64,000 nt of DNA from DASTFY01 sp963769115. GTDB lineage: Bacteria > Actinomycetota > Acidimicrobiia > Acidimicrobiales > Ilumatobacteraceae. The notes under the pieces are model-generated. The model saw only the letters and a program-made list of their open reading frames with translations, was not told the origin of the DNA and made no database searches. The first letter of the stretch is position 1; each line of letters begins with the position of its first letter. Below are positions 53,387 to 62,080 of the stretch, one piece after another. Location of the stretch: contig CAVYKN010000012.1 in NCBI GenBank assembly GCA_963769115.1, positions 1 to 64,000 on the forward strand, read 5' to 3'. Made by a program: the position numbers and the translations under genes.

Positions 53387-55114
53387 TCACACGGGCTCGA
53401 CGGCGCGCTCCAGGACGGTGACGGTGCCCTTGGTGCCGTCGACCTCGATGCGATCACCGGTCTTGATCCGTGAGGTGGCCATCGACGTTCCGACGACGCA
53501 GGGGATGCCGTACTCCCTGCTCACCGTCGCCGCGTGGGTGAGCGAGCCGCCGCCGTCGCACACGCAGGCGCCGATGATGGCGAAGGCCGGCGTCCAGTTG
53601 GGCGAGGTGCACTCCGTGACGAGGATCTCACCCTCCTCCAGGTCGAACAGCTCCATCGCTGACAGCATCACCCGCGCCGTCCCGGTGTAGGTGCCCGCGG
53701 AGGCCGGGAAGCCGGTGAGGACGTTCGACGTGCCGTCGGCCGCGAGGGCCTCGAAGAAGTGATGGTGCATCCCGAAGATCTCGATGAGCACGGGATCTTC
53801 GACCTTGTCCGGGATGGTGCCGATCACCTTCGGGATGCTGCTCCGCAGGCCCTGGTAGTGGTCGTAGTACTCGTGCCGGGCGGTGACGATCGACTGCAGG
53901 TCCTTCCACTGCCGCTCGCCCCGGTAGACCTGTCGCAGCTCGGGCATGAAGAGGAAGGTGGCGTCGTCGTAGCGGTCGGCGCCGACGGCCTCGCCCAGGG
54001 CCAGCGCACCGCGCCGGACGGGGATCGAGGCCCGCAGATCGATGTAGTAGTTGTGGTCCTCGTTCCACCAGGCGAAGTTGGCGACCGAGCAGATGCCCAG
54101 CAGCTCGTTGAACGCTCCGAGCGCGTCACCGCTGAGCTTCGAGCGAGCGGCTTCGATGGCCTCGTCCCGCTCGGCGTGCGACGCGGTGAGCGCGGCATCG
54201 AAGTCGTGCCGCTCGTCGGCCTGGATGAAGTTGCGGATCTGGCCCAGGGGCGACGACTGGTCCTCGATCCACGACGGGATGTTGATGTCCGCGATGCCTT
54301 CGGTCCGGAAGCCGTAGTCCTTCAGGAAGTCGTCGAACTTCGTCAGCCAGGTCGACGCGTTGCCGCCGGCCGATGACAGCGCACCGCGGATCTGCTCGGG
54401 CTCGGTGTCGAACACGTCGGCGATGCCGAGGCGCTTGGCCTCGTCGGCCAGGTCCCACATGGCCCTGTCGCACTCCATGATCTTGGAGTCGCGACCCTGG
54501 AGCATCTTGGCGATGTTGCCGGGGTCGACGCCGTTCGACGCGCACACGCCGTAGAGCTGCAGGTAGATCGCCAGCAGCGGGTACATGATCTCGAAGTGGA
54601 TCTCCCAGGCCCGCAGCTGGAAGATCGTGGCATCCTCCACGTACTGGCCGATGTCGGCGAGTGACGTCCCTGCGAAGTCGAAGCTCTCGAAGTACTGGAG
54701 CCCGAGCTCGAGCTCCCACTTCCGCTCCTCCCAGATGGCATCGAAGTTGCCGAGGAACTTGGGCATGTTCTTCTCGATGCGGGCAGCGCGGAAGCCGATC
54801 TCCCACGGCGAGGTGATGGGCACCTCGCCTTCGTAGAGGAACGGTCCGCCCATCCGCTGCACGAGTCCGCCGGCCGGAGGCAGCGGCAGCTGGTGGGCGG
54901 CGAGCTGCGTGGTCATGGCCGCGGTGTTGACGAAGTAGAAGCCGAGCGGCGAGAAACCACGCGGCCAGTGGAAGTCGGCGAACCAGAAGCGGTCCTCGTC
55001 CTCCTTGCTGAACGGCTTGGACTTCATTCGCAGCCAGGGATCGTCGATCAGCTCGGGCGTCCAGCCCGGGTACCAACCATCCAAGAAGACGTCGACCGGC
55101 ACGACCTCAGCCAT
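53387..55114 (-). CDS. PEP-utilising-enzyme swivel (mobile) domain protein without ATP-grasp domain
   Basis: Protein of 575 residues. The C-terminal 110 or so residues are a phosphohistidine swivel domain as in PEP synthase, PPDK and phenylphosphate synthase: GFPASAGTYTGTARVM, ILVTECTSPNWTPAF, then GGGSLTHAATVSREYGIPCVVGT with the phospho-acceptor H527. The long N-terminal part (W/F-rich, helical, many charged residues) resembles the middle region of mobile-domain proteins tied to aromatic compound activation. No nucleotide-binding ATP-grasp domain is visible in this protein or its neighbours, so its phosphoryl donor would have to be another protein. Function undefined. Confidence 0.8.
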   Translation of the reverse strand: MAEVVPVDVFLDGWYPGWTPELIDDPWLRMKSKPFSKEDEDRFWFADFHWPRGFSPLGFYFVNTAAMTTQLAAHQLPLPPAGGLVQRMGGPFLYEGEVPITSPWEIGFRAARIEKNMPKFLGNFDAIWEERKWELELGLQYFESFDFAGTSLADIGQYVEDATIFQLRAWEIHFEIMYPLLAIYLQLYGVCASNGVDPGNIAKMLQGRDSKIMECDRAMWDLADEAKRLGIADVFDTEPEQIRGALSSAGGNASTWLTKFDDFLKDYGFRTEGIADINIPSWIEDQSSPLGQIRNFIQADERHDFDAALTASHAERDEAIEAARSKLSGDALGAFNELLGICSVANFAWWNEDHNYYIDLRASIPVRRGALALGEAVGADRYDDATFLFMPELRQVYRGERQWKDLQSIVTARHEYYDHYQGLRSSIPKVIGTIPDKVEDPVLIEIFGMHHHFFEALAADGTSNVLTGFPASAGTYTGTARVMLSAMELFDLEEGEILVTECTSPNWTPAFAIIGACVCDGGGSLTHAATVSREYGIPCVVGTSMATSRIKTGDRIEVDGTKGTVTVLERAVEPV

Positions 55115-55174
55115 CGGACTGGACCCCCCTCGGTTCCCCCTCGGCGACTTTCGGCCGGGACTGTAGCCGTCGCC

Positions 55175-56074
55175 TCAGGCCGCGACCCCCACGGTCAGGG
55201 CGACCGTGTAGCCCTCGTCGATCGAGCCGCTGGCCGTCGGTGTCTCGAGCTCCCAGCCGTCGCTGAACACGTTGTCGCTCTCCAGGCTCACCTGGGACGC
55301 GTTGCCCACGCTGTCCTCGTAACCCTCGGTGGCGTACACCGCGGAGGACACCTCTTCGGGCAGCGCGATCTGCGAGGTGGCGATGGGGCGGCCTCCCGAG
55401 GTGGCGTCGGCCAGGCTGGCGTACACCTCGAAGTGCACGTGGGGCCAACGGCCGGCGTAGCAGCCCGGGTAGATGCTCGTGAACGTCGCCGCACCGTCGG
55501 CGCCCGTCTCCTGCACGCCCCGCAGGTAGTTCTCGTCCTCGGCGCCCTCGGAGTAGATGGAGTAGCGCCCCTCCCGGTCGCAGTGCCACGCGTAGACGGC
55601 CGCGCCGGGCAGCGGAGCGTCGCTGTCGGCGTCGACGACGGTGAAGGCGACCGTCGTGAGGATCCCCTCGGCGGTGGTCGAGGACGAGCCGAAGCTGCTG
55701 CGGATGTCGCTGCGGACCACGCCGCTCTCGGTCAGCACGTTCGGACCGTTGGACCCGTCGGCCGGGTACGGCCCCGCCGTCTCCTCAGGGATGACGTCCA
55801 CGTCGCCGGTGGCGGCGGTCGTGCCCGCCGTGGTGGCTGCGGTGGCGCCGGTGGTGGCGGCCGTTCCGGAGGTCCCGGTCGTCCCGCTCGTCCCGGAGCC
55901 GGCCGTGGTCCCCGCCGCGCCGTCGTCGTTGGAGGACGCGCAGCCGACCAGGGCCAGCAGGCTGGCGCCACCGAGGACCTGCAGGGCCCGGCGCCGCCCG
56001 ATCAGGCGCGGGAGGTCGTAGGCCAAGCCCCGATCGTGCTCGTGCTCATGGTCATGTTCGTGGAGGGGGGTCAT
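55175..56074 (-). CDS. Intradiol ring-cleavage dioxygenase-like lipoprotein with His-rich N-terminus
   Basis: 299 residues. The first 16 hold a His/Glu/Asp cluster (HEHDHEHEHD), then RRRALQVLGGASLLALVGCASS, a Tat-like twin-arginine and lipobox signal, then a Thr/Gly/Ala linker (about 50-90). The domain reads PEETAGPYPADGSNGPN, GAAVYAWHCDREGRYSIYS and IYPGCYAGRWPHVHFEVYA; Tyr, His and His positions match the iron ligands of intradiol dioxygenases (Y-H-x-H pattern). Such exported members are of uncertain function and may act on aromatic cell-wall or lignin-like compounds. The His-rich start may bind metal, odd for a cytoplasmic stretch before the signal. Confidence 0.82.
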   Translation of the reverse strand: MTPLHEHDHEHEHDRGLAYDLPRLIGRRRALQVLGGASLLALVGCASSNDDGAAGTTAGSGTSGTTGTSGTAATTGATAATTAGTTAATGDVDVIPEETAGPYPADGSNGPNVLTESGVVRSDIRSSFGSSSTTAEGILTTVAFTVVDADSDAPLPGAAVYAWHCDREGRYSIYSEGAEDENYLRGVQETGADGAATFTSIYPGCYAGRWPHVHFEVYASLADATSGGRPIATSQIALPEEVSSAVYATEGYEDSVGNASQVSLESDNVFSDGWELETPTASGSIDEGYTVALTVGVAA

Positions 56075-56151
56075 GGCTCCATCCTGGCAAGCCACGCTCC
56101 CGCGACCCTTGGCGGTCGCTGAGAGAAACCTGGGAAGGCCGGACGCGCGGG

Positions 56152-56739
56152 TCAGGCGGCCGGTCGATCGACGGGCGGCCCGACCGGCACACCGGCGCGC
56201 ACCGCCAGCTCGCGGTAGTCCGCAGCCAGCGAGGCCAGCGACGCATGGGCGTTCAGTCCGCTGGGGTTCGGGGCGATCCACAGCTCCGCGCCGCCGAGGT
56301 CCCCCGGTTGGCGCCCTGCCACCGCCTTCGGCTGTCCGAACGCCTGGCGGTACGCGGTGAGGCCGAGGACGCCGACGACCCGCGGCCCGGTCGTCCGGAC
56401 GAGCTCCTCCAGGCGGCGGGCGCCGTCCCGGAGCTGCTCCGCCGTCAGCTCGTCCGCCCGGGCCGTGGCCACGTTGACGATGTTGGTGATGCCGACGCCC
56501 TTGGTCACGAGGAGGTCGGCGTCGGCCGGCATGAGACCGCGTGACGCGTCGATCGGTCGATCCACGATGCCGGCGCGGTACAAGGCGGGCCAGAAGCGGT
56601 TGCCCGGCCGGGCGAAGTGGGCGTTGACGGCCGCCGTCCACAACCCCGGGTTGATGCCGACCAGCAGGAGGAGCAGGCCCGGCCCCACGAGGTCGTCGAC
56701 GGGCGCGCCCCGGTACCGCTCGAGCTCGTCCCGTCGCAT
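56152..56739 (-). CDS. mug: Mismatch-specific (Mug/TDG-type) DNA glycosylase
   Basis: Removes uracil or thymine from G:U and G:T mismatches. 195 residues with the family's active-site motif LLVGINPGLWTAAV, the region GVGITNIV and the DNA-intercalating WIAPNPSGLNAHAS. Length and motifs are standard. ATG 56739. Same strand as the MFS-cNMP gene, with a 43-base gap. Confidence 0.9.
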   Translation of the reverse strand: MRRDELERYRGAPVDDLVGPGLLLLLVGINPGLWTAAVNAHFARPGNRFWPALYRAGIVDRPIDASRGLMPADADLLVTKGVGITNIVNVATARADELTAEQLRDGARRLEELVRTTGPRVVGVLGLTAYRQAFGQPKAVAGRQPGDLGGAELWIAPNPSGLNAHASLASLAADYRELAVRAGVPVGPPVDRPAA

Positions 56740-56782
56740 CCGCGCAGGTTGCCACGCGCCGGCCCGCCGGCCGGCACCCTGG

Positions 56783-58477
56783 TCACGCTCCGACGGTGGC
56801 CGGTCGGTAGCTCGCGAGGTGCCCGGCCACCACGGCGTACGCGGCGTCGGCACTCGGCTGGTGTCGGCCGAGGGCCTCGAGCAGGTCGTCCCGGTCGAGC
56901 TCGAAGAGATCGAGATCGCTGTCCGCCACGACGGCGGCGGTGCGGGGAACGTCATGCAGGACGGCGATCTCGCCGAACGCGTCCCCCGGCCCCAAAGAGG
57001 CGATGAGCCGGCCGTCGCCCACCACGTCGGCGGCGCCGTCGACGATCACGAACGCGCTGGCCCCCGGGTCCCCCTGTTCGAACACCCGCTCCCCCGCGGG
57101 CACGGTCCGGCGGTGCAGACGGCTGGCGAGGTGCTCGATCATCGGCACCGGGAGCAGCGCCAGCATCCCGACCGCGCGCAGCACGCGGATCTCCTCGTCC
57201 CGCACCTCGAGCCGGCCGTCCAGCGCGCGCAGGGCCCGCCAGCTGACGACGGCGAGGAGGGGCAGCAGCAGCCCGGTCACGACGAGCGCGGGGCGCAGAC
57301 CGGCCGTGGCGATGAGGATCGGACTGGCCACCGATCCCAGCCCGACACCCAGCGCGATCAGGGCCTCGAACAGGCCGAACGCCCTCGCCAGCACGGCATC
57401 GTCGACCAGTCGCACGGGCAGCGTGAACAGCGGGACGTCGATGACCGCGTTGGCCAGGCCGACGACCATGAGCAGGGAGAAGACCGCGGCCGTCGCCGGT
57501 GCCGCGCCCATGACGGCGATGGGGCCACCCCAGAGGACGAGCGCGATCGCCAGCCACTTGCCGAGGTGGCGGCTGCCGACGAGCAACGACGAGCCGAAGG
57601 AGCCGAACAGCCCGCCGAGACCGACCGCGGCCGCGAACGCCGCCACCACGCCGTCACCTCGGTCCAACAGATCGAAGGCGACGACCACGATGAAGACGTT
57701 GAGGGCGCCGCGCACGATCGTCTGCGCGAAGCCGAGTGCGAACACCAGCCCGAGATCGCGGTGCTGCGCCACCACGCGGAACCCCTCGCCGACCTCGGAG
57801 AGCACCGTCCCGACCCGGGCCCGCCCAGGCCGGCGGCCGGCCGACGAGCGGATGCCGAGCAGCGGCAGCGCGGTGGCGGCCCCGAGGAAGGCTGCCGCCA
57901 TGAGCACGGCGGTCGGACCGGCGAGCGCCAGGAGGATCCCGGCGAGCACAGGACCGGCCAGGGTCGCTGCCGCCTCCACCATCCCGCGCACGACGTTCGC
58001 GCTGGTGAGCGTCGTGGTCTCGGCGCACAGGAGCGGCAGCAGCGCGGAATGGACGGGCCGGAAGATCGTCACGCCGACGGTCGCGACGATGGCGGCGGCG
58101 TAGATCGTCCACGCCGGGGCCCCGGCCGCGAAGAGCACTGCGGCGGCGCCGACGGCCGCGGCGCGCGCCAGGGTCGCCACCGCCAGCACCAGCTCGCGGC
58201 GAGCACGGTCGGCGAACGGCGTCAGGACGGTGGACCCGAGCGCGGACGGCACCATCCGCAGTAGCGCCACGAGCCCGACCGCAGCGGCGCCGCCCTCGCG
58301 GAAGGCGACGATGGAGAGCGCCACCGTGAAGGCGGCTTCGCTGGTGCACACGAGGGCGAAAGCCGCCTCGGCCCGCCGCAGCTCGGGGTGGGCCACCACC
58401 TCCCGCAGGGCGCGGGCCGTGGCGGCCAGCCGGACCCGTGCCGCCCTTGCGCCTACCGGTCGGCTGCGGCGCGACAT
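56783..58477 (-). CDS. MFS transporter fused to a cyclic-nucleotide-binding domain
   Basis: 564 residues. About 1-400 are an MFS transporter with roughly 12 helices (VGVTIFRPVHSALLPLLCAE, GGLFGSFGSSLLVGSRHLG). After GRLEVRDEEIRVLRAVGML comes a cNMP/CAP-type domain: RRTVPAGERVFEQGDPGASA, FVIVDGAADVVGDGRLIAS, LGPGDAFGEIAVLHDVPRTA, and VVADSDLDLFELDRDDLLE. The phosphate-binding GEIAVL and R-T-A core are kept. This is a known actinobacterial/chloroflexal fusion whose regulation by cyclic nucleotides is inferred. Transported compound unknown. Confidence 0.88.
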   Translation of the reverse strand: MSRRSRPVGARAARVRLAATARALREVVAHPELRRAEAAFALVCTSEAAFTVALSIVAFREGGAAAVGLVALLRMVPSALGSTVLTPFADRARRELVLAVATLARAAAVGAAAVLFAAGAPAWTIYAAAIVATVGVTIFRPVHSALLPLLCAETTTLTSANVVRGMVEAAATLAGPVLAGILLALAGPTAVLMAAAFLGAATALPLLGIRSSAGRRPGRARVGTVLSEVGEGFRVVAQHRDLGLVFALGFAQTIVRGALNVFIVVVAFDLLDRGDGVVAAFAAAVGLGGLFGSFGSSLLVGSRHLGKWLAIALVLWGGPIAVMGAAPATAAVFSLLMVVGLANAVIDVPLFTLPVRLVDDAVLARAFGLFEALIALGVGLGSVASPILIATAGLRPALVVTGLLLPLLAVVSWRALRALDGRLEVRDEEIRVLRAVGMLALLPVPMIEHLASRLHRRTVPAGERVFEQGDPGASAFVIVDGAADVVGDGRLIASLGPGDAFGEIAVLHDVPRTAAVVADSDLDLFELDRDDLLEALGRHQPSADAAYAVVAGHLASYRPATVGA

Positions 58478-58568
58478 GCCGTCATGATGCGCCGGCGGTA
58501 CGGGAACAACCAGGGTGGCAGCACCGTCGCGCCGTCGGGTGCCACCACGGCGAAGTGGTCGATGGACG

Positions 58569-59333
58569 TCACCAGGGCAGGTGGGGCGAGCGCTCGCCGG
58601 CGTCCAGCCATTCCGCGAACGTCGGCCCGATGAGGCGGGCGTCCCGGGCCGGGAGCAGCGCGCCGCCGGCCAGCAGCTCTGCCCGCTCCGTGCCGTCGCG
58701 GTGGCCCTCGACCCGCTCCGGCTCGCCCCGCCGGGCGGCCACCCGCGTGGCCAGGTCGACCAGCTGCTCGACGAGCGGCCCACCGACGTCGGCGGTCGCG
58801 GACGGTGACTCCGCGAGGGCGAGCTCGACGAGCTCCGCGGCGATCGATTCGGCGGCGACCGGCTGCACGAGCATCTCGGGCACGCGGCTCACCGCGCCGT
58901 CCCGGTCCCAGGTGAGCACCTGGCCGGCGAACTCGTGGAACTGGGTCGAGCGCAGCACGACGGTGGGGACCTCGCCGGCCTTCGTGGTCTCCTCGTGGGC
59001 GAGCTTGGCCGCGTAGTAGCCGGACGGAACTCGGTCGATGCCGACGATCGACAGCAGCACGATCCGGTCGGCATCCACGCGTGCCGCCGCCGCCTGCAGC
59101 TGCGCCCCGGCGGCAGTGAAGAACGCCGTGGCCTTCGCCTCGTCGGTGGTCCGCACGTTGCTCACGTCGATGATGCGCTGCACGCCGGCCAGCGCCCGGT
59201 CCAGGCCGGCCCCGGTCGTGAGGTCCACGCCGCTCTCTCTCGAGACGACGACCACGTCGACATCCGTGGTCACGAACGCGTCCACGACGCGACGTCCGAC
59301 GAGCCCTGTCCCTCCGACGACGGCGATCCTCAT
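58569..59333 (-). CDS. NAD(P)-binding atypical SDR (NmrA/NAD-dependent epimerase-like)
   Basis: 254 residues. Rossmann start IAVVGGTGLVGRRVVDAF, then SRESGVDLTTG, IIDVSNVRTTDEAKATAFF, YYAAKLAHEETTKAG and VVLRSTQFHEFAGQ. The layout matches NmrA/YwnB-like SDR proteins, including a usable Tyr-Lys in YYAAK. Its ATG overlaps the MocR regulator's stop by four bases (ATGA). Could be an oxidoreductase or a redox sensor. Likely controlled with the MocR gene. Confidence 0.85.
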   Translation of the reverse strand: MRIAVVGGTGLVGRRVVDAFVTTDVDVVVVSRESGVDLTTGAGLDRALAGVQRIIDVSNVRTTDEAKATAFFTAAGAQLQAAAARVDADRIVLLSIVGIDRVPSGYYAAKLAHEETTKAGEVPTVVLRSTQFHEFAGQVLTWDRDGAVSRVPEMLVQPVAAESIAAELVELALAESPSATADVGGPLVEQLVDLATRVAARRGEPERVEGHRDGTERAELLAGGALLPARDARLIGPTFAEWLDAGERSPHLPW

Positions 59334-60790
59334 GGGAGCGAGCCTGCCACGGCTCGCCGCAACCCGTTGGTCAAAGCGGTCAGCCCGGCCGGGAACGCGT
59401 GCTCGGCCGGGGTCCCGAAGCCGACAACGATGCCGGGCCGCCGCGGGCGCGGCCGGTGCCAGTAGCCGCCGAGCCCGTGCACCACGACCCCCTCCGCGGC
59501 CAGCGAGGCGACGACCTCGGCCTCGGTCGGGCCGTCCTCCGGGAGGTCCACGACGGCGTGCAGGCCGGCGGCGATGCCCCGGACACCGATAGCCGGCACG
59601 GTGCCCAGCGCGGCCACGAGCTCGTCCCGCCGTCGCCGGTAGCGCAGCCGGTTGCGGCGGATGTGCCGGTCCAGCCCTCCGGAGTTGATGAGCTCGGCCA
59701 GCGCGGCCTGCTCGATGACGCCCGACTGCCGGTCCGCCAGCTCCTTGGCCGTCACCACCGGCTCCACCAGGTCGTCCGGCAAGACCATCCACCCGAGGCG
59801 GAGCCCGGGCGCCAGGCTCTTGCTGGCCGTGCCGACGTAGACGACGTGGTCGGCGTCCATGCCCTGGAGCGCGCCGACGGGCTGGCGGTCGTACCGGTGC
59901 TCACCGTCGTAGTCGTCCTCGATCACGATCCGACCGTGGTGGCGGGCCCAGTCGACGAACGCCGCACGGCGGTCGGGCGCCAGCGTGGTGCCGGTCGGGT
60001 ACTGATGCGCGGGTGTGAGAAGGACGGCCGCGACGTCACCCCAGCCCGGGCTGTCCGACGTCCGGGCGCGGACGAGGTTCGAGGGGTCGGCGCCGTCCTC
60101 GTCGACGTCGAGGAAGCGGATGGACAGCTCGGCGCGGGCCGTCACCGTCCGGTAGGCGTTCATGCACGGGTTCTCCATCGCCACGACCGACGCCCCCTGG
60201 CGGCGAAGGGTCGAGGTCAGGAGCGCCAGCGCCTGCACGAACCCACTGCAGATCATGAGCCGGTCGGGGTCGGCCCGCACCCCGCGGGCCCGGGCGAGGT
60301 AACCGGAGAGGGCCTCGCGCGTCGACAGCAGCCCGCGGGGATCGCCGTAGCGGAGGTCGGTGTCGGGCATGGTGCGCAGGCCCTTGCGCACGGCCGCCAG
60401 CCACTCATGGCGGGGAAACGACGAGACGTCCGGGCTGCCGGGGCGGAAGTCGTGTCGCACCTGCACCGCCGTGGTCCGGGCCGCGGCGCGACCGTTGGAC
60501 CGATGGTCACCCGCCCACGCGACGACGGTGCCCGAACCCTGCCGGGCCGCGAGCCAGCCCTCGGCCACGAGCTGGTCGTAGGCCTCGGTCACCGTGCCAC
60601 GGGCGACGCAGAGGTCCCGGGCCAGCACCCGGCTCGACGGGACGCGCGTGCCCGTCGCCAGGCGGCCGTCGCGGATCGCCCGGCGCAGGGCCTCCTCGAT
60701 GGAGGTGCGCCGGCCACCCGGCCCGACCTCGAGGTGGAGGTCGGGACCACCACCCGTTCGCGGCGCGGAAGTGGACCAGTGAGACTGCAT
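59330..60790 (-). CDS. MocR/GntR-type regulator fused to a PLP aminotransferase domain
   Basis: 486 residues. Winged helix at 30-95 (EEALRRAIRDGRLATGTRVPSSR, LCVARGTVTEAYDQL, GWLAARQGSGT), then an aminotransferase fold I domain with CSGFVQALALL, PAHQYPTGTTL, IEDDYDGEHRYD and the PLP Lys in GTASKSLAPGLRLGW. MocR proteins regulate vitamin B6 or amino-acid genes using PLP as a ligand. It is divergent from the AhpD/PNPOx pair by 47 bases, and the PNPOx-like protein two genes away makes a PLP-related or oxidative-stress regulon plausible (inference). Confidence 0.9.
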   Translation of the reverse strand: MQSHWSTSAPRTGGGPDLHLEVGPGGRRTSIEEALRRAIRDGRLATGTRVPSSRVLARDLCVARGTVTEAYDQLVAEGWLAARQGSGTVVAWAGDHRSNGRAAARTTAVQVRHDFRPGSPDVSSFPRHEWLAAVRKGLRTMPDTDLRYGDPRGLLSTREALSGYLARARGVRADPDRLMICSGFVQALALLTSTLRRQGASVVAMENPCMNAYRTVTARAELSIRFLDVDEDGADPSNLVRARTSDSPGWGDVAAVLLTPAHQYPTGTTLAPDRRAAFVDWARHHGRIVIEDDYDGEHRYDRQPVGALQGMDADHVVYVGTASKSLAPGLRLGWMVLPDDLVEPVVTAKELADRQSGVIEQAALAELINSGGLDRHIRRNRLRYRRRRDELVAALGTVPAIGVRGIAAGLHAVVDLPEDGPTEAEVVASLAAEGVVVHGLGGYWHRPRPRRPGIVVGFGTPAEHAFPAGLTALTNGLRRAVAGSLP

Positions 60791-60819
60791 CGGACTGGAC
60801 CTTACTCCTGATCCACTTC
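60768..60819. promoter_or_regulatory. Candidate MocR operator region
   Basis: GAAGTGGA (60768-60775) and its exact complement TCCACTTC (60812-60819) flank GGACCAGT/ACTGGACC-like half-sites (60773-60780 and 60793-60800, one mismatch). They lie over the start of the MocR gene and the 47-base gap to the AhpD gene. Such paired sites suit a dimeric MocR protein that controls both directions. Inference. Confidence 0.45.
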
Positions 60820-60837
60820 TGCCGTACCGTGGCTCCT

Positions 60838-61296
60838 ATGACGATCAGTGAGCTCCTCGCCACCATCGAGCCCCGCCTGGCGGTCGGGCGGGCGGCACCG
60901 GCCCCCTACCGGGCCCTCGACGCCTTCGACCGCTCCATCGACCTCGAGCCCCGCCTCCGCGAGCTCATCCGCATCCGGGTGTCCCAGCTGAACGGGTGTG
61001 CCTACTGCCTCGATCAGCACGTGAGAGATGCCCTGGCCGCCAACGAGGGCGAGCGCCGCCTGGCCACCCTGGCCGCGTGGCGCGAGTCGGTCTTCTTCAC
61101 GGCGCGCGAGCGGGCCGCGCTCGCACTGGCCGAGCAGGTCACGCTCATCGGTCAGGGCGGCGTCACGGACCAGGTGTGGAGCGACGCCGCGGCCGAGTTC
61201 TCCGAGGCCGAGCTGGGCCAGCTCCTGCTGGCCGTCGTGGCCATCAACGCCTGGAACCGCGTCGCCATCGCCACCCACATGGTGCCCGAGCTGTGA
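60838..61296 (+). CDS. AhpD-like carboxymuconolactone decarboxylase family protein
   Basis: 152 residues. The AhpD active-site motif QLNGCAYCLDQHVRDA has C54, C57 and H61, the CxxC-xxxH signature of alkylhydroperoxidase D-like reductases. FFTARERAALALAEQVTLI is also typical. Likely acts as a peroxidase-linked disulfide reductase; other members are decarboxylases. Followed by the PNPOx-type gene with GTGA overlap. Divergent from the MocR gene. Confidence 0.9.
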   Translation: MTISELLATIEPRLAVGRAAPAPYRALDAFDRSIDLEPRLRELIRIRVSQLNGCAYCLDQHVRDALAANEGERRLATLAAWRESVFFTARERAALALAEQVTLIGQGGVTDQVWSDAAAEFSEAELGQLLLAVVAINAWNRVAIATHMVPEL

Positions 61297-61994
61297 GCAC
61301 GACCGAGCACAGCGCAGCGGCGGCCCCTCTCACTGGGCCAGCCGGCCCGCGCTCGGACCGGTCCCGCGTACGCCGGGTCCCCAGGCGGGCGGCCTATGAC
61401 GACGACACGATCCACGCCATCCTCGACGCCGGCCTGATCGGCCACGTGGGCTTCGTGGCGTCCGGTCGCCCGATCGTGATCCCCATGCTCTACGGCCGCG
61501 ACGGCGACTCGCTGTACCTCCACGGGTCCGTCGCCAGCCGCCTGCTGCGCGACCTGGCCGGTGGCGTGGACGTGTGCCTCACCGTGACCCTCGTCGACGG
61601 GCTGGTGCTGGCCCGGTCGGCCTTCCACCACTCGATGAACTACCGCTCGGTCGTGGCCTTCGGTCGCGCCCGGAAGGTCGAAGGGGACGAGCGCGAGCAC
61701 GGCCTGCGGGTGATCAGCGAGCACCTGGCCCCCGGGCGGTGGGACGAGGTGCGCGGCCCGAACGACCAGGAGCTCAAGCTCACGTCCGTCCTCCGGCTGG
61801 ACGTCGAGGAGGCGTCGGCCAAGGTCCGCACCGGCGACCCCGTCGACGACGAGGAGGATCTCCCGCTCCAGGTGTGGGCCGGCGTCGTCCCCTGCTCGCT
61901 CGCGTGGGGGACACCGATCGACTCGGCCGATCTCCTGCCGGGCCGGGATGTGTCCCCCTCGGTGCTGGCGGGGCGCAACCCGGACGGGCAGTAG
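61293..61994 (+). CDS. Pyridoxamine 5'-phosphate oxidase-like flavin-binding protein
   Basis: 233 residues from GTG 61293. Split-barrel flavin fold: AAYDDDTIHAILDAGLIGHVG, RPIVIPMLYGRDGDSLYLHGS, ASRLLRDLAGGVDVCLTVTLVDGLVLARSAFHHSMNYRS in pieces, then FGRARKVEGD. This matches the pyridoxamine-oxidase-related Nim/FMN-binding group. Flavin or F420 could be the cofactor. The FHHSMNYRSV segment is the family landmark. Overlaps the AhpD gene (GTGA), so both serve one process. Confidence 0.87.
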   Translation: MSTTEHSAAAAPLTGPAGPRSDRSRVRRVPRRAAYDDDTIHAILDAGLIGHVGFVASGRPIVIPMLYGRDGDSLYLHGSVASRLLRDLAGGVDVCLTVTLVDGLVLARSAFHHSMNYRSVVAFGRARKVEGDEREHGLRVISEHLAPGRWDEVRGPNDQELKLTSVLRLDVEEASAKVRTGDPVDDEEDLPLQVWAGVVPCSLAWGTPIDSADLLPGRDVSPSVLAGRNPDGQ

Positions 61995-62080
61995 CAGATC
62001 CACGGTCGCCCGATATCGTCTCAGCCGCGTGTGGGAACGACGTGCAGCTGCGAGACGCAGCGAGGAGAGAGGACACGAGG

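Noticed and set aside
56357..58264. A 635-codon plus-strand frame, rich in His, Arg, Glu and Gln
   Set aside because: Antisense to the MFS-cNMP gene; no domain and no ribosome site.
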